Of a stretch of 47,262 nt of DNA, positions 8,968-17,730 are shown in pieces. Below the pieces are notes generated by a model, which did not search any database, was not told where the DNA came from, and saw only the letters and a program-made list of their open reading frames with translations. This DNA comes from PGYR01 sp041675005 (GTDB lineage Bacteria > Bacteroidota > Ignavibacteria > Kapaibacteriales > UBA2268). How positions within the stretch are numbered: the stretch's first letter is position 1; each line of letters opens with the position of its first letter. The DNA lies in assembly GCA_041675005.1 (NCBI GenBank), contig JBAYUQ010000023.1, positions 1-47,262 on the forward strand, read 5' to 3'. The position numbers and the translations under genes were made by a program.

Positions 8968-9165
8968 ATGAAAGAAACAATAAAATATAAAAAATATATT
9001 GGAAGCGTGGATTTTTCTCAAGAAGACAATCTATACTATGGCAAGATACAAGGTATAAAAGATCTTGTTACCTACGAAGGTAAGAGCATTAGTGAACTCA
9101 ATATTGCATTCAAAGAGGCAGTTGAAGATTACGAAGAGCTTTGCGAACTAATAACTGAAGAATAG
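8968..9165 (+). CDS. Orphan HicB-like antitoxin domain
   Basis: A 65-aa protein matching the N-terminal HicB fold of type II antitoxins: KYIGSVDFSQEDNLYYGKI, then IKDLVTYEGKSISEL and FKEAVEDYEELCE. In full HicB proteins a ribbon-helix-helix or HTH DNA-binding segment follows; here the protein ends right after the HicB domain (ELITEE). No HicA-like mRNA interferase gene is visible on either side. The ATG at 8968 is preferred to an upstream in-frame GTG at 8947 because it gives the family N-terminus. It may be a solitary regulator or a remnant of a toxin-antitoxin pair. Confidence 0.75.
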   Translation: MKETIKYKKYIGSVDFSQEDNLYYGKIQGIKDLVTYEGKSISELNIAFKEAVEDYEELCELITEE

Positions 9166-9195
9166 CACAACAAAGAATAACCACAAGAGCATATA

Positions 9196-10125
9196 ATGTT
9201 AGACCAATTAAATAGAGTATTAGCCGAATTTAAACAAATGGAAGCGAGCGATTTGCTTCTACAGCTTGGCGGTTTCGTCTTTTGGATGATACTGATTCTT
9301 GTTGTTAGTAGCGTAATAATTCGCAATGTGAATAAAAGAGTAAAGGACAATTCGGCTAGATATAGAACAAAGAAAATTGTTCGGTTTATTAGTTACGTAC
9401 TTATAGGACTTATTGCTATTTTCTCATTCACTGGGAATATGGAGCAATTCGGGCTATCGCTTGGATTGATTACGGCAGGGCTTGCTTTTGCCTTGCAAGA
9501 GGTGATTCTATCCCTTTTTGGCTGGGTGATCATATTTACAACTAACTCATATAGTCCAGGTGATAGGATAGAAATCAACGGTATCAAGGGTGATGTAATT
9601 GATATCGGTGCTACTAAAACTACGCTTATGGAAATAGGTGAATGGGTAAAAAGCGACAACTACAACGGCCGTATAGTTCAGATTAGTAATAGTTTTATTT
9701 TCAAAGGTCCCGTTAGGAATTATTCATCTGATTTTCCATTCGTTTGGGATGAGATTATATTACCAATTACATTCAACTCAGACTTGAAATTAGTCGATGA
9801 AATTGTAAAAAAAGCAACTGATGCGTTTCTGCTTGATTATGCCAAATTCGCCAAAGAGAATTGGGAAGTAATGGTCAGGAAATATCTAATAGAAAATGCG
9901 AATATCGAGCCGAATCTAATGTTTGTGCTTAATGATAATTGGGTCGAATTTACTTTACGTTATGTTGTGGATTACAAAAAACGTGGTGCTACCAAACATA
10001 AATTGTTCAATGAGATTTACAACTCAGTAATGAATAGTGGTGGCAAAGTCTCGTTCGCATCAGCAACATTTGAGTTGGTTGGTATGCCAGATTTGAAAGT
10101 GAAATTGGATAAACCCAATGAATAG
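9196..10125 (+). CDS. MscS family mechanosensitive channel
   Basis: A 309-aa inner-membrane protein. Three membrane helices are visible: about 20-45 (GGFVFWMILILVVSSVII), 56-78 (IVRFISYVLIGLIAIFSF) and the pore-lining helix about 88-115 (LSLGLITAGLAFALQEVILS), with the Gly/Ala-rich TM3 pattern of MscS. The beta domain follows (YSPGDRIEINGIKGDVIDIG, then RIVQISNSFIF). This fits pressure-gated ion release under osmotic downshift. Length matches small MscS proteins. The last codons overlap the next gene by 8 nt, so the two are translationally linked. Confidence 0.92.
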   Translation: MLDQLNRVLAEFKQMEASDLLLQLGGFVFWMILILVVSSVIIRNVNKRVKDNSARYRTKKIVRFISYVLIGLIAIFSFTGNMEQFGLSLGLITAGLAFALQEVILSLFGWVIIFTTNSYSPGDRIEINGIKGDVIDIGATKTTLMEIGEWVKSDNYNGRIVQISNSFIFKGPVRNYSSDFPFVWDEIILPITFNSDLKLVDEIVKKATDAFLLDYAKFAKENWEVMVRKYLIENANIEPNLMFVLNDNWVEFTLRYVVDYKKRGATKHKLFNEIYNSVMNSGGKVSFASATFELVGMPDLKVKLDKPNE

Positions 10126-10471
10126 GTTATTAATAGTAGTGATATTATTAATTGGGTTTACAACTATTGATAGTAAGCCCGTTGATGATGGATCTGCTTA
10201 TAAGATTGAATTTGCTGAATTTGGGGTTGGCACTATGACAATAGATTGTAATGTTGTTTTTAATCAAGACTCAGTATATATTATACTCCCTGACAGTAGT
10301 TTCTTAGGTAATATCGGTGATACAATAGAAGCCGGTATATTGGCAAGACACAAGTCAGGAATGATGATTATCCAACATAATGAAACTGACATATATGAAG
10401 AAGAAGTTGGCGGCTGTACAGGTGGTCCATCAGTATTAGATACTGTCGAAAAAATTTATTGGATGTGCTAA
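10118..10471 (+). CDS. Hypothetical small exported protein
   Basis: A 117-aa protein with an N-terminal signal peptide or anchor (MNRLLIVVILLIGFTTIDS). The mature part is beta-like, with Cys45 and a C-terminal segment EEEVGGCTGGPSV ending in WMC, so disulfides are possible. No family is recognised. Its ATG overlaps the end of the MscS gene by 8 nt, so it is coupled to the channel; a functional link is only suggested by this overlap. Confidence 0.65.
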   Translation: MNRLLIVVILLIGFTTIDSKPVDDGSAYKIEFAEFGVGTMTIDCNVVFNQDSVYIILPDSSFLGNIGDTIEAGILARHKSGMMIIQHNETDIYEEEVGGCTGGPSVLDTVEKIYWMC

Positions 10472-10505
10472 AAACACACTATGGTTTTGTCCAGTTTTCC
10501 TTAGA

Positions 10506-10979
10506 TTAAAGTTGCCACGAGAAACTGATGAGTTGATAATTGTTAACTTTCGAAAATGGTATTTGACTAACCCCATGTAAGAATGAAGTACTAATTCTAT
10601 CGGAAATAGCTATCTTCTTATAATCGATTAATGCTGCTCCAGCAAGAGTAAGAACAAAAGTAGGCACTAACAAATAGCTAATAACATCTTCCTTTTCACC
10701 TACGGCAAAATAAATAGCACCCCCTAATCCTAAGCCCAAAGCAAATCCTTCTATTATATAAGACCTATTATAAACAATCAGATAATCAACTTGCTCAAGC
10801 TTTACGGTGTCCATATCACTTTTCCAGCTACTTTTATAGATAAGATTATCATTTAGAATTTCTATATCATTTGCGTCTAAAACTACATCTGCCTTGAAAA
10901 CAATTTTACCATTATAAGTATCGGCAGAAGCTAAAGTGGTTAGAATTACAGAAAGGATGATTATAAGTGTAATTTTCAT
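10506..10979 (-). CDS. Small membrane-associated protein, paralog of the next gene
   Basis: A 157-aa protein with a signal peptide (MKITLIIILSVILTTLASA), a beta-rich first half (YNGKIVFKADVVLDANDIEI) and a Gly-rich hydrophobic segment (FALGLGLGGAIYFAVG) followed by a second one (LLVPTFVLTLAGAALI), like a glycine-zipper hairpin. It ends in an SFSWQL beta strand. It shares order and motifs with the gene 8 nt upstream (MKIT start, Y(N/E)GKIV block, Gly-rich hairpin, short aromatic tail), so the two look like diverged tandem duplicates. Function unknown; envelope location is inferred. Confidence 0.68.
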   Translation of the reverse strand: MKITLIIILSVILTTLASADTYNGKIVFKADVVLDANDIEILNDNLIYKSSWKSDMDTVKLEQVDYLIVYNRSYIIEGFALGLGLGGAIYFAVGEKEDVISYLLVPTFVLTLAGAALIDYKKIAISDRISTSFLHGVSQIPFSKVNNYQLISFSWQL

Positions 10980-10987
10980 ATATCCAA

Positions 10988-11482
10988 CTATAAATTGATT
11001 GTGAAGATTAGAGTCTGGTAAGTCGATCTGCTTGTAAAAGGCAATGTTCTTGTTTGAGTTTCAATATTCATGGATAGATTTTTACCGAAGTATATTTCAG
11101 AAGTTTTACTAGTAAACTCCCCAATTATACCACCCAAAACTAAACCTACAACCGCAGAATATATTGATTCCTTAGTATCGAATTTATCACTTGGAACAAT
11201 TATATAATATGATGTGAACCCAACTAATCCACCAGTAAGTAACCCAAGAACTTTATAAGTCCCATCGTTAACTTCAAGTTTGTTCAGCTCATCACTACTT
11301 ATACTATACTTATTGTTTGTTTCTACGTCACTATAATAGACTGAATCTTTTGCTATAAATATTCTTTCAGCATTTATGATAATACTATTCTTAAGTACTA
11401 TCTTACCTTCGTATAATTCATTAGATACAAGATCCGTTGAGTTAAAGGCAACAAAAAGCAGTATTATGAATGTTATTTTCAT
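10988..11482 (-). CDS. Small membrane-associated protein, tandem paralog
   Basis: A 164-aa protein from the ATG at 11482. An in-frame start at 11587 would add 35 residues and overlap the upstream lipoprotein gene, but only 11482 puts a signal peptide (MKITFIILLFVAFNS) at the N-terminus. The pattern matches its neighbour at 10506: LYEGKIVLKNSIII, a Gly-rich hydrophobic segment (LGLLTGGLVGFTSYYII), a second one (AVVGLVLGGIIGEF) and a LIFTINL tail. No known family was identified. Confidence 0.68.
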   Translation of the reverse strand: MKITFIILLFVAFNSTDLVSNELYEGKIVLKNSIIINAERIFIAKDSVYYSDVETNNKYSISSDELNKLEVNDGTYKVLGLLTGGLVGFTSYYIIVPSDKFDTKESIYSAVVGLVLGGIIGEFTSKTSEIYFGKNLSMNIETQTRTLPFTSRSTYQTLIFTINL

Positions 11483-11552
11483 TTTTGTAATATTTTGTAA
11501 ATCATTCCTGTTAGATTTGACAATATAAGTAAATTTTAATATTTCTATTAAA

Positions 11553-12044
11553 TCATGGTGTAAAAACCTGATTCTCATCATTCTCAATAGGTACTGCTAT
11601 TTTGATAAATGGATGATCGTTGATTTGGTGGCAAGAATTACAAGTAGCTGTCAAGAGCTCATATTCCTTAATGAAAGCGATTTTGTTTTTCTCTTTAACT
11701 ACCTCTTCCAAATCCTCTAGTTGTGGGTAAATCATCTTCACTGATTTGATGTTAGCACTGTTAGTGTGATACCTTTCTACGTCCTCGAATCTTTCTTCAA
11801 GCTCATGTAGTTCAAAGTTTGCGAGCTCCCAATTTTCCATCATACCAGATTTCCAAAGCTTTAGGTGATGAATTTGGATAGCATTCATAAGTGTCCCTAA
11901 ACCGGGTTTGTATTTATCCTTATTAGCTATTTCTAATTCTTCTACTTTTCTGGTAAGTTCTTCTACACTATCTTCTAACTTGAGGTTTGATTGGCAACCA
12001 ACTAAGGTAACAGTTAAGAAAAGGACTAATATTTTGAAATTCAT
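11553..12044 (-). CDS. Lipoprotein with one c-type haem motif
   Basis: A 163-aa protein with a lipobox (LVGC, Cys17), a short coiled coil (EELTRKVEELEIANK) and a helical domain ending in a single CxxCH haem-attachment motif (TATCNSCHQ, about 133-140). A mostly helical domain with a C-terminal CxxCH resembles cytochrome c'/c556-like proteins. Predicted role: membrane-anchored monohaem electron carrier or sensor on the periplasmic side. The axial Met or His partner cannot be fixed by eye. It lies upstream of the two paralogous membrane proteins on the same strand, 70 nt away. Confidence 0.8.
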   Translation of the reverse strand: MNFKILVLFLTVTLVGCQSNLKLEDSVEELTRKVEELEIANKDKYKPGLGTLMNAIQIHHLKLWKSGMMENWELANFELHELEERFEDVERYHTNSANIKSVKMIYPQLEDLEEVVKEKNKIAFIKEYELLTATCNSCHQINDHPFIKIAVPIENDENQVFTP

Positions 12045-12152
12045 ATAATATTATTTGTTTGTTATTATGAGGATTCAACTTACGAATCACTTAGATTATT
12101 TATGGGGTTTAGTATATTCTGTAACCAAATATGTGTGTATGATTAACTTAAA

Positions 12153-13106
12153 CTAAAGCAATTTATTCTTAAAATTACTATATACCTCATCTACACTTAT
12201 TTCATTCATACATTTGAAATGACCGAGTGGACAGAATGCACGACCAATGTGCGAGCATGGTCTGCACCATATATCATGTTCAATTATTTCGTGTTTCACT
12301 CTGAAAGGAGTAAACCCAAGCTCTTTTACACTTGATCCGAAGATAACTAGTATAGGGATTTGGCAAGCAGAAGCAATATGCATAAGCCCAGTATCATTAC
12401 AAATAAAATAGTCGCATTCTGATATTTTCTCTGCTGTTTCGACTAAGGATAATCTACCACAATAGTTTTCTGCTTTAATATTAGTATTTTTTAGAGACGA
12501 GCTATCACTACCGAATATCCGAATTTCATATCCATCGTTTATTAAACGATTAATCAGTTCATCATATCTATCTTGTAGCCATCGCTTCGTTTTGTGAAAT
12601 GCCTCTGGAGCTATACCAATAATCTTGTTGTTATTCGTATAAACTTCAAAACCTAAATCTAACCCTAATCCATCATCTTCTATCAAATCACGACAAGTGT
12701 CTAAGTACCTCTCCCCTACATGTACTGTTTCTTTGGGGAATTTTTTGAGATAAACCATTTCTAGTTTTTGCTTACGAAACTTGTTGATTACTCTCAAATC
12801 ACCTTTGTAGTCAGCAGTTAATTTGGCACTAATGCTATTTTTCTGCAAATCAAGAATCACATCATAATCTGATTCTATTATCTCTTTTGCTACAGAATCT
12901 CTGTTTTCTGAGTCAATGCTAATAACTTTGTCAATTGTCACTAGTTTTGTCAATAATGGTGCAATCCCCTTGTTAGTAAGGAGATGCAAGATTACGCCCG
13001 GAAACTTATTTTTAATAAGCCGAGGTAAATGTGTAGATAAGACGACATCTCCTATAGAAGATATTCTTATTATCAATATTTTTTTTAAATTGTACTTAGT
13101 TGACAT
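12153..13106 (-). CDS. Glycosyltransferase family 9 (heptosyltransferase-like)
   Basis: A 317-aa GT-B enzyme. The N-terminus has the GT9 signature ILIIRISSIGDVVLSTHLPR. The C-terminal half has APEAFHKTKRW, CDYFICNDTGLMHIASA and ILVIFGSS, and the Cys-rich block WCRPCSHIGRAFCPLGHFKCM found in many GT9 members. The likely job is transfer of a heptose or other sugar from a nucleotide donor to lipopolysaccharide core at the inner membrane. Donor and acceptor cannot be assigned. The gene diverges from the STAS gene with only 15 nt between start codons. Confidence 0.92.
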   Translation of the reverse strand: MSTKYNLKKILIIRISSIGDVVLSTHLPRLIKNKFPGVILHLLTNKGIAPLLTKLVTIDKVISIDSENRDSVAKEIIESDYDVILDLQKNSISAKLTADYKGDLRVINKFRKQKLEMVYLKKFPKETVHVGERYLDTCRDLIEDDGLGLDLGFEVYTNNNKIIGIAPEAFHKTKRWLQDRYDELINRLINDGYEIRIFGSDSSSLKNTNIKAENYCGRLSLVETAEKISECDYFICNDTGLMHIASACQIPILVIFGSSVKELGFTPFRVKHEIIEHDIWCRPCSHIGRAFCPLGHFKCMNEISVDEVYSNFKNKLL

Positions 13107-13121
13107 TCAAAAAGGAAAGTA

Positions 13122-13469
13122 ATGAAATATACAATCGAACATAATGACAATATAGTGATATTCACTTTAAAAAACGATACTTTGAATAGTAGAATTTCTG
13201 CAGATTTTAAAGCAGAGTTATTAATTATATGTCAGCCCGATATACACGCGTTGATATTAGACCTATCCACAGTAGAGACAATTGACTCTTCAGGATTAGG
13301 GGGAATATTACTTGCCTATCGCCAATTACACGAACATGAAATACCTGTTATATTGGTAGGAGTGCAAGAAATGGTTCGTACTATTATGAACATTTCTCAG
13401 ATTGGAAACCAATTCGTTTTCTGCGATACCATCGATGAAGCGACGAAGTATGCCGAAGACGCTGATTAA
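13122..13469 (+). CDS. STAS-domain anti-sigma factor antagonist-like protein
   Basis: A 115-aa single-domain STAS protein of the SpoIIAA/RsbV kind. The phosphorylation-site motif is present (VETIDSSGLGGILLAYRQL, with Ser-Ser in IDSSG), followed by the usual VILVGVQEMVRTIMNIS and a short tail. Such proteins relay partner-switching signals from kinases and phosphatases to anti-sigma factors; no partner gene is adjacent. AAAGGAAAG before the ATG is a good ribosome site. It ends in a strong terminator, so it is monocistronic. Confidence 0.9.
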   Translation: MKYTIEHNDNIVIFTLKNDTLNSRISADFKAELLIICQPDIHALILDLSTVETIDSSGLGGILLAYRQLHEHEIPVILVGVQEMVRTIMNISQIGNQFVFCDTIDEATKYAEDAD

Positions 13470-13483
13470 TAAAATCTTGAATT

Positions 13484-13517
13484 AAGTCCAATATTTGAAA
13501 GAATATTGGACTTTTTT
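13484..13517 (+). terminator. Rho-independent terminator after the STAS gene
   Basis: Perfect 12-bp stem AAGTCCAATATT (13484-13495) and AATATTGGACTT (13502-13513) with a six-base loop, followed by a T-run. Confidence 0.9.
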
Positions 13518-13629
13518 ATTTCTATAAATTACTCACATATTTTTATCAATCATTAAAAATGCTTAATTTTTCAGCTATTAAAATTGCAAATAAATAATCT
13601 ATTGTTCAATTAAATAACATATTTACACT

Positions 13630-15828
13630 ATGAACTCATTAATATATCTGATTCCCTTGGCTGGTGTGATAGCATTGCTATTTACATTTGTCAAATCAGC
13701 TTGGGTAAACAAACAAGACCCAGGTAGCGAGAAAATGCAAAATATCGCTAAGTTTATCCAAGAGGGTGCTATGGCATTCCTAAAAGCTGAGTACAAAGTA
13801 CTTAGCGTATTTGTAATTGTTGTAGCTATACTATTAGCATGGCAAGGAAGTACATCTGCAAACTCATCTCCGATGGTTGCAGTATCTTTCATAGTTGGAG
13901 CTTTATGTTCTGCACTTGCCGGTTTTATCGGCATGAGAGTGGCTACTGCTGCTAACGTAAGAACTACTAACGCTGCTATTTCTGGACTTAACAAAGCATT
14001 GGCTGTTGCCTTTACTGGTGGTTCTGTTATGGGTATGGGTGTTGTTGGTTTGGGTGTATTAGGACTTGGTGGTTTATTCATACTATTCAGTTCTATACAT
14101 GGTGTTGAGCAAGTTGGCGATGTGAATATGGTTATATCAATTGTAACTGGATTCTCATTTGGTGCATCATCTATCGCACTATTTGCGCGTGTTGGTGGTG
14201 GTATCTATACTAAAGCCGCTGACGTTGGGGCTGACCTTGTAGGTAAAGTAGAAGCTGGCATTCCTGAAGATCATCCCTTGAACCCAGCAACTATCGCTGA
14301 TAACGTTGGAGACAACGTTGGTGACGTAGCAGGTATGGGAGCTGACCTTTTCGAATCTTATGTAGGTTCTATCATCGGAACGATGGTATTGGGAGCTGCA
14401 TTCTTCGGACTCTCTGAATTTGAAGGACTAGCATTTGGCTCATTGAGTGCGGTATTACTACCGTTGTTCTTAGCTGCAGCTGGTATTATTGTATCTATCT
14501 TAGGTACATTCTTCGTAAAAGTAAAAGAAGGTGGTAATCCACAAACGGCTCTTAACATTGGTGAATTTGGTGCTGCAGGAGGTATGTTAGTTGTATCTTA
14601 TTTCCTAATCACTAACCTTTTACCACAATCATGGTCTATACCGGGTAACGATTTCGTGTTTACTTCTATGGGTGTATTCTGGGCAACAATAGTTGGTCTA
14701 TTGTCTGGTTTAGGTGTAGGTAAAGTAACTGAATATTACACTGGTACTGGTACTAAACCAGTAATCAGCATAGTAAAACAATCAATGACAGGTTCTGCTA
14801 CGAATATAATCGCTGGTTTGGGTGTTGGTATGATGTCAACAGCTATACCGATTTTATTAATCGCAGCAGCTATTCTATTATCATTCGAATTCGCTGGTTT
14901 ATACGGTATTGCAATAGCTGCAGTAGGTATGTTATCTACAACTGGTATTCAGTTAGCAGTTGATGCTTACGGCCCTATCTCTGATAATGCTGGTGGTATT
15001 GCTGAAATGGCTCAACTACCGAAAGAGGTTAGAGAAAGAACTGACAAACTAGACGCAGTTGGTAATACTACTGCTGCTATCGGTAAAGGATTTGCAATCG
15101 CTTCTGCTGCATTGACAGCATTGGCACTATTTGCGGCATTCACGACTTCATACAATATCTCGCATCCAGATTCACTACTAACAAGTATAGACATAATGAC
15201 TCCTACTGTAATGGCTGGTCTATTCGTAGGTGCTATGCTTCCATTTGTATTCTCGGCTATGGCTATGAATGCTGTTGGACGTGCTGCAATGGCAATGATT
15301 CAAGAAGTAAGAAGACAATTCAGAGACATTCCTGCATTGAAAAATGCATTAGAAATTATGCGTACTAAAGGTCATGACCAAAGCAAATGGTCAGAGCAAG
15401 AAAAAGCAACTTATGACAAAGCTGAAGGCGCTGCAGAGTATGCTAAATGTGTTGAAATCTCTACTAAAGCATCAATCAAGGAAATGGTTCTACCAGGTCT
15501 ATTAGCAGTATTAGCTCCTGTTGTAGTTGGGTTTGCTTTCGGAGCAACTACACTTGGTGGTCTATTAGCTGGTGTAACCGTATCTGGTGTATTGATGGCT
15601 ATATTCCAATCGAACGCAGGTGGTGCATGGGATAATGCTAAGAAGATGATAGAAGAAGGTTACGAAGTAGATGGAGTTAAACTAGTCAAAGGTTCGGAAG
15701 CTCACAAAGCGGCTGTAACTGGTGACACAGTTGGTGATCCATTCAAAGATACTTCTGGACCATCAATCAACATCCTAATCAAGTTGATGTCAGTAGTAGC
15801 ATTGGTAATCGCACCATTGTTATATTGA
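13630..15828 (+). CDS. hppA: Membrane-bound ion-pumping pyrophosphatase, K+-dependent type
   Basis: A 732-aa polytopic inner-membrane protein with the expected 15-17 helices. It hydrolyses pyrophosphate and pumps H+ and/or Na+. The acidic substrate loop is present (DVGADLVGKVEAGIPEDHP, then DNVGDNVGDVAGMGADLFE), as are DAYGPISDNAGGIAEM and the C-terminal GDTVGDPFKDTSGPS. In GNTTAAIGKG (478-487) Ala482 and Gly485 occupy the positions that mark K+-dependent enzymes; K+-independent ones carry Lys and Thr. Whether H+, Na+ or both are moved cannot be decided by eye. It stands alone with its own terminator. Confidence 0.96.
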   Translation: MNSLIYLIPLAGVIALLFTFVKSAWVNKQDPGSEKMQNIAKFIQEGAMAFLKAEYKVLSVFVIVVAILLAWQGSTSANSSPMVAVSFIVGALCSALAGFIGMRVATAANVRTTNAAISGLNKALAVAFTGGSVMGMGVVGLGVLGLGGLFILFSSIHGVEQVGDVNMVISIVTGFSFGASSIALFARVGGGIYTKAADVGADLVGKVEAGIPEDHPLNPATIADNVGDNVGDVAGMGADLFESYVGSIIGTMVLGAAFFGLSEFEGLAFGSLSAVLLPLFLAAAGIIVSILGTFFVKVKEGGNPQTALNIGEFGAAGGMLVVSYFLITNLLPQSWSIPGNDFVFTSMGVFWATIVGLLSGLGVGKVTEYYTGTGTKPVISIVKQSMTGSATNIIAGLGVGMMSTAIPILLIAAAILLSFEFAGLYGIAIAAVGMLSTTGIQLAVDAYGPISDNAGGIAEMAQLPKEVRERTDKLDAVGNTTAAIGKGFAIASAALTALALFAAFTTSYNISHPDSLLTSIDIMTPTVMAGLFVGAMLPFVFSAMAMNAVGRAAMAMIQEVRRQFRDIPALKNALEIMRTKGHDQSKWSEQEKATYDKAEGAAEYAKCVEISTKASIKEMVLPGLLAVLAPVVVGFAFGATTLGGLLAGVTVSGVLMAIFQSNAGGAWDNAKKMIEEGYEVDGVKLVKGSEAHKAAVTGDTVGDPFKDTSGPSINILIKLMSVVALVIAPLLY

Positions 15829-15855
15829 TCTTATAAAGACAAGCTAGAATTTTAC

Positions 15856-15887
15856 AAGCCATTCGATTAAGAACTGAATGGCTTTTT
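15856..15887 (+). terminator. Rho-independent terminator after hppA
   Basis: Stem AAGCCATTC (15856-15864) and GAATGGCTT (15876-15884), followed by T residues, 28 nt after the hppA stop codon. Confidence 0.85.
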
Positions 15888-15946
15888 TATGTTGTGTCGT
15901 GTCATTCCAAACCGACAGATGATTTGAAACTCTAACACTATGTACT

Positions 15947-16909
15947 TTAGTCCCAATTTATATTTCTGAGTCTTTCACTTATTTTTTGGATTGTCGAATA
16001 TATCAAATTTTCATGTGGTAACTCACCATAAACGAAGTCTTTAAAATCATTAGAGTAATCTTTTCTTATCTGTTCCCAAATATATTCTGAATTTGAAAAT
16101 ATAATGGCTTCTCTAGGATGAAATTTCAACCATTGTTCATTAAGTTGATTAATTTTATCATCATCTTTAACACTTAATAGCATTTTATCAAATTCTTCCG
16201 AAAAAAAGAATTTATTAATTCCATTAAATTCCAATAATAAATGAATATCATACAAATGTCTAACTTTCTTTTTTAGGTTCTCTATGGGGTTTTCACCATA
16301 AGAGAATCTAACTAAACTCATTATTTTCTCACACAAAGTTCTCTCTAGACCGAGTACTTTTACTTTAAAAGGTAAAAGATTATATTCGTCAATTAAATCA
16401 TCAAAGTTCTCATTTTGAAGCATCGTAAAAACAAAAGGACTAATATTCATTTCTTGAAATGGCTCACTTTTACTAAAAGCAGAGACTTCTAAGACAATCT
16501 TATTTCGTGCTTGACCTAATTTACCTTCAATTGATTTTGGATAGTTATATACAATTTTTCTAACTCTTCCTTTTTTGTTAGTCAATCCTATTATTTCTTC
16601 TTCGTCAAGTTGCTCAGATACTTTATTAGTGACTGCTTTAATCTTTCTTTTGATTTCATTACTTGACTTACTTCTATCTAATACAATCAAATCAATATCT
16701 TCAGAAAACCGCTTTATTATTCCATAGCATTTTGATAATGAAGTCCCACCTTTGAATACAATTTCATCTTTGAACTCACTATTGAAAAGGATATATAAAG
16801 CAAACGTCACCCAATAATCTTTTTCTATATAAACTTCTGAAATTCTATATAACTCAGCAGTTTTCCTTATCGCCTCTTCAAATAGTGATTTATTCAGATG
16901 TAACTTCAT
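15947..16909 (-). CDS. AbiEii-type nucleotidyltransferase toxin
   Basis: A 320-aa protein of the AbiEii/DUF1814 family, the toxin of type IV AbiE systems. The nucleotidyltransferase core is visible: IEKDYWVT, then FKGGTSLSKCYGIIKRFSEDIDLIV, with the GG-S and D-x-D motifs, and a later KxxGLERTLCEKIMSLVRFSYG block. ATG at 16909 overlaps the antitoxin stop as ATGA, a clear sign of coupled translation; an in-frame TTG at 16921 is less likely. Relatives transfer nucleotides to tRNA and cause abortive infection or growth arrest. The coding sequence is complete, with no frameshift. Confidence 0.88.
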   Translation of the reverse strand: MKLHLNKSLFEEAIRKTAELYRISEVYIEKDYWVTFALYILFNSEFKDEIVFKGGTSLSKCYGIIKRFSEDIDLIVLDRSKSSNEIKRKIKAVTNKVSEQLDEEEIIGLTNKKGRVRKIVYNYPKSIEGKLGQARNKIVLEVSAFSKSEPFQEMNISPFVFTMLQNENFDDLIDEYNLLPFKVKVLGLERTLCEKIMSLVRFSYGENPIENLKKKVRHLYDIHLLLEFNGINKFFFSEEFDKMLLSVKDDDKINQLNEQWLKFHPREAIIFSNSEYIWEQIRKDYSNDFKDFVYGELPHENLIYSTIQKISERLRNINWD

Positions 16910-17634
16910 ATAATATTCCAATATTCAGTAAATTCTAAAACTTTATTAGCATCATCTTGCCGATAAGTAGTGATTGGATTTAGAGATCTTTTTAACTTCC
17001 CCGTTACATGAAAATGATATTTTTCAGATAATAAGGCACCTAATAATGCTCTTGTAGAAGGAGGATATTTCAGAGACAATTTAATAATAGGTTCAATTTC
17101 TTTAATGTGCAATTCACTTAATAAAAATAAGAGTCTTGATATAATAGATTCTGAAGTTGAGTCAGGAATCTTTTTAATCAATCGAATTGAGTCTAACAAT
17201 TGAAGTAAATAAATGTTCTCTTTAGTAATTGTATTCTTTTGCTTTATAAAACTAATTGAGTAAAAGCCCCTCTTTATACTCGGTCGGGTCTCCTTACGAC
17301 CTATTTGAATTTTATTACTTATTTGCGTTGTTAATCCCAACTGATTGAAAATACTATACCCAGTAATATAGCCAATTATCTTACCGTCAGATTCTAATAA
17401 ATCTTTTACAACTTGCTGTACTGGAGGTGGCAATTCACCCAGTTTACCTAATTCTGGTTTATAGAATCTTCCCTTACTTAGCTTACTAATTTTTCCACTT
17501 TTAGCCATTCTATTTAGGGCTTTAATAGTTGCTTCTTTGTTGTCCACCTCTGGGGTAAAATCGTCATAGGTGAATACAAATCCTTTTGGGAATCTATCTA
17601 TTCTATCTGAAATATTTTTAGTTACTTGGCTCAT
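16906..17634 (-). CDS. AbiEi-like antitoxin (DUF6088-type)
   Basis: A 242-aa protein. The N-terminal 70 residues form a winged-helix region (FVFTYDDF, KEATIKALNRMAKSGKISKLSKGRFYKP). The central part (GKIIGYITGYSIFNQLGLTTQIS, then IQIGRKETRP) is typical of AbiEi-like/DUF6088 antitoxins that precede AbiEii toxins. It is first in the operon and overlaps the toxin by 4 nt. AbiEi proteins repress their own promoter by binding inverted repeats, and two related inverted repeats lie just upstream (17661-17694 and 17731-17757). Confidence 0.85.
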   Translation of the reverse strand: MSQVTKNISDRIDRFPKGFVFTYDDFTPEVDNKEATIKALNRMAKSGKISKLSKGRFYKPELGKLGELPPPVQQVVKDLLESDGKIIGYITGYSIFNQLGLTTQISNKIQIGRKETRPSIKRGFYSISFIKQKNTITKENIYLLQLLDSIRLIKKIPDSTSESIISRLLFLLSELHIKEIEPIIKLSLKYPPSTRALLGALLSEKYHFHVTGKLKRSLNPITTYRQDDANKVLEFTEYWNII

Positions 17635-17660
17635 ATTGCAATCTAATAAAAAGCACTGTA

Positions 17661-17694
17661 AATGTCCAGTTTATTAATTAAAAAACTGGACATT
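17661..17694 (-). promoter_or_regulatory. Inverted repeat 1, candidate AbiEi operator
   Basis: Perfect 12-bp arms AATGTCCAGTTT (17661-17672) and AAACTGGACATT (17683-17694) around a 10-nt AT spacer, 27 nt before the antitoxin start. No gene ends here on the plus strand, so it is not an ordinary terminator. It shares the half-site TGTCnAGTT with the next repeat. Confidence 0.6.
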
Positions 17695-17730
17695 TTCTTA
17701 TGGGCTGTGTGTTGATTTTTATACTGATTT

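Noticed and set aside
10489..10498. TGTCCAGTTT, same as the AbiE half-site
   Set aside because: Single half-site with no inverted partner in a convergent gap; most likely chance.
11483..11587. N-terminal extension of the membrane paralog into the haem lipoprotein gene
   Set aside because: It would bury the signal peptide; the ATG at 11482 matches the paralog's MKIT start.
13623..14081. Long minus-strand open frame opposite hppA
   Set aside because: A Pro/Thr/Ala-rich shadow of the strongly conserved pyrophosphatase gene, with no ribosome site or family resemblance.
17661..17694. Hairpin read as an ordinary transcription terminator
   Set aside because: No gene ends nearby on the plus strand and it lies just upstream of the antitoxin start; it pairs with a second related repeat, which fits an operator better.
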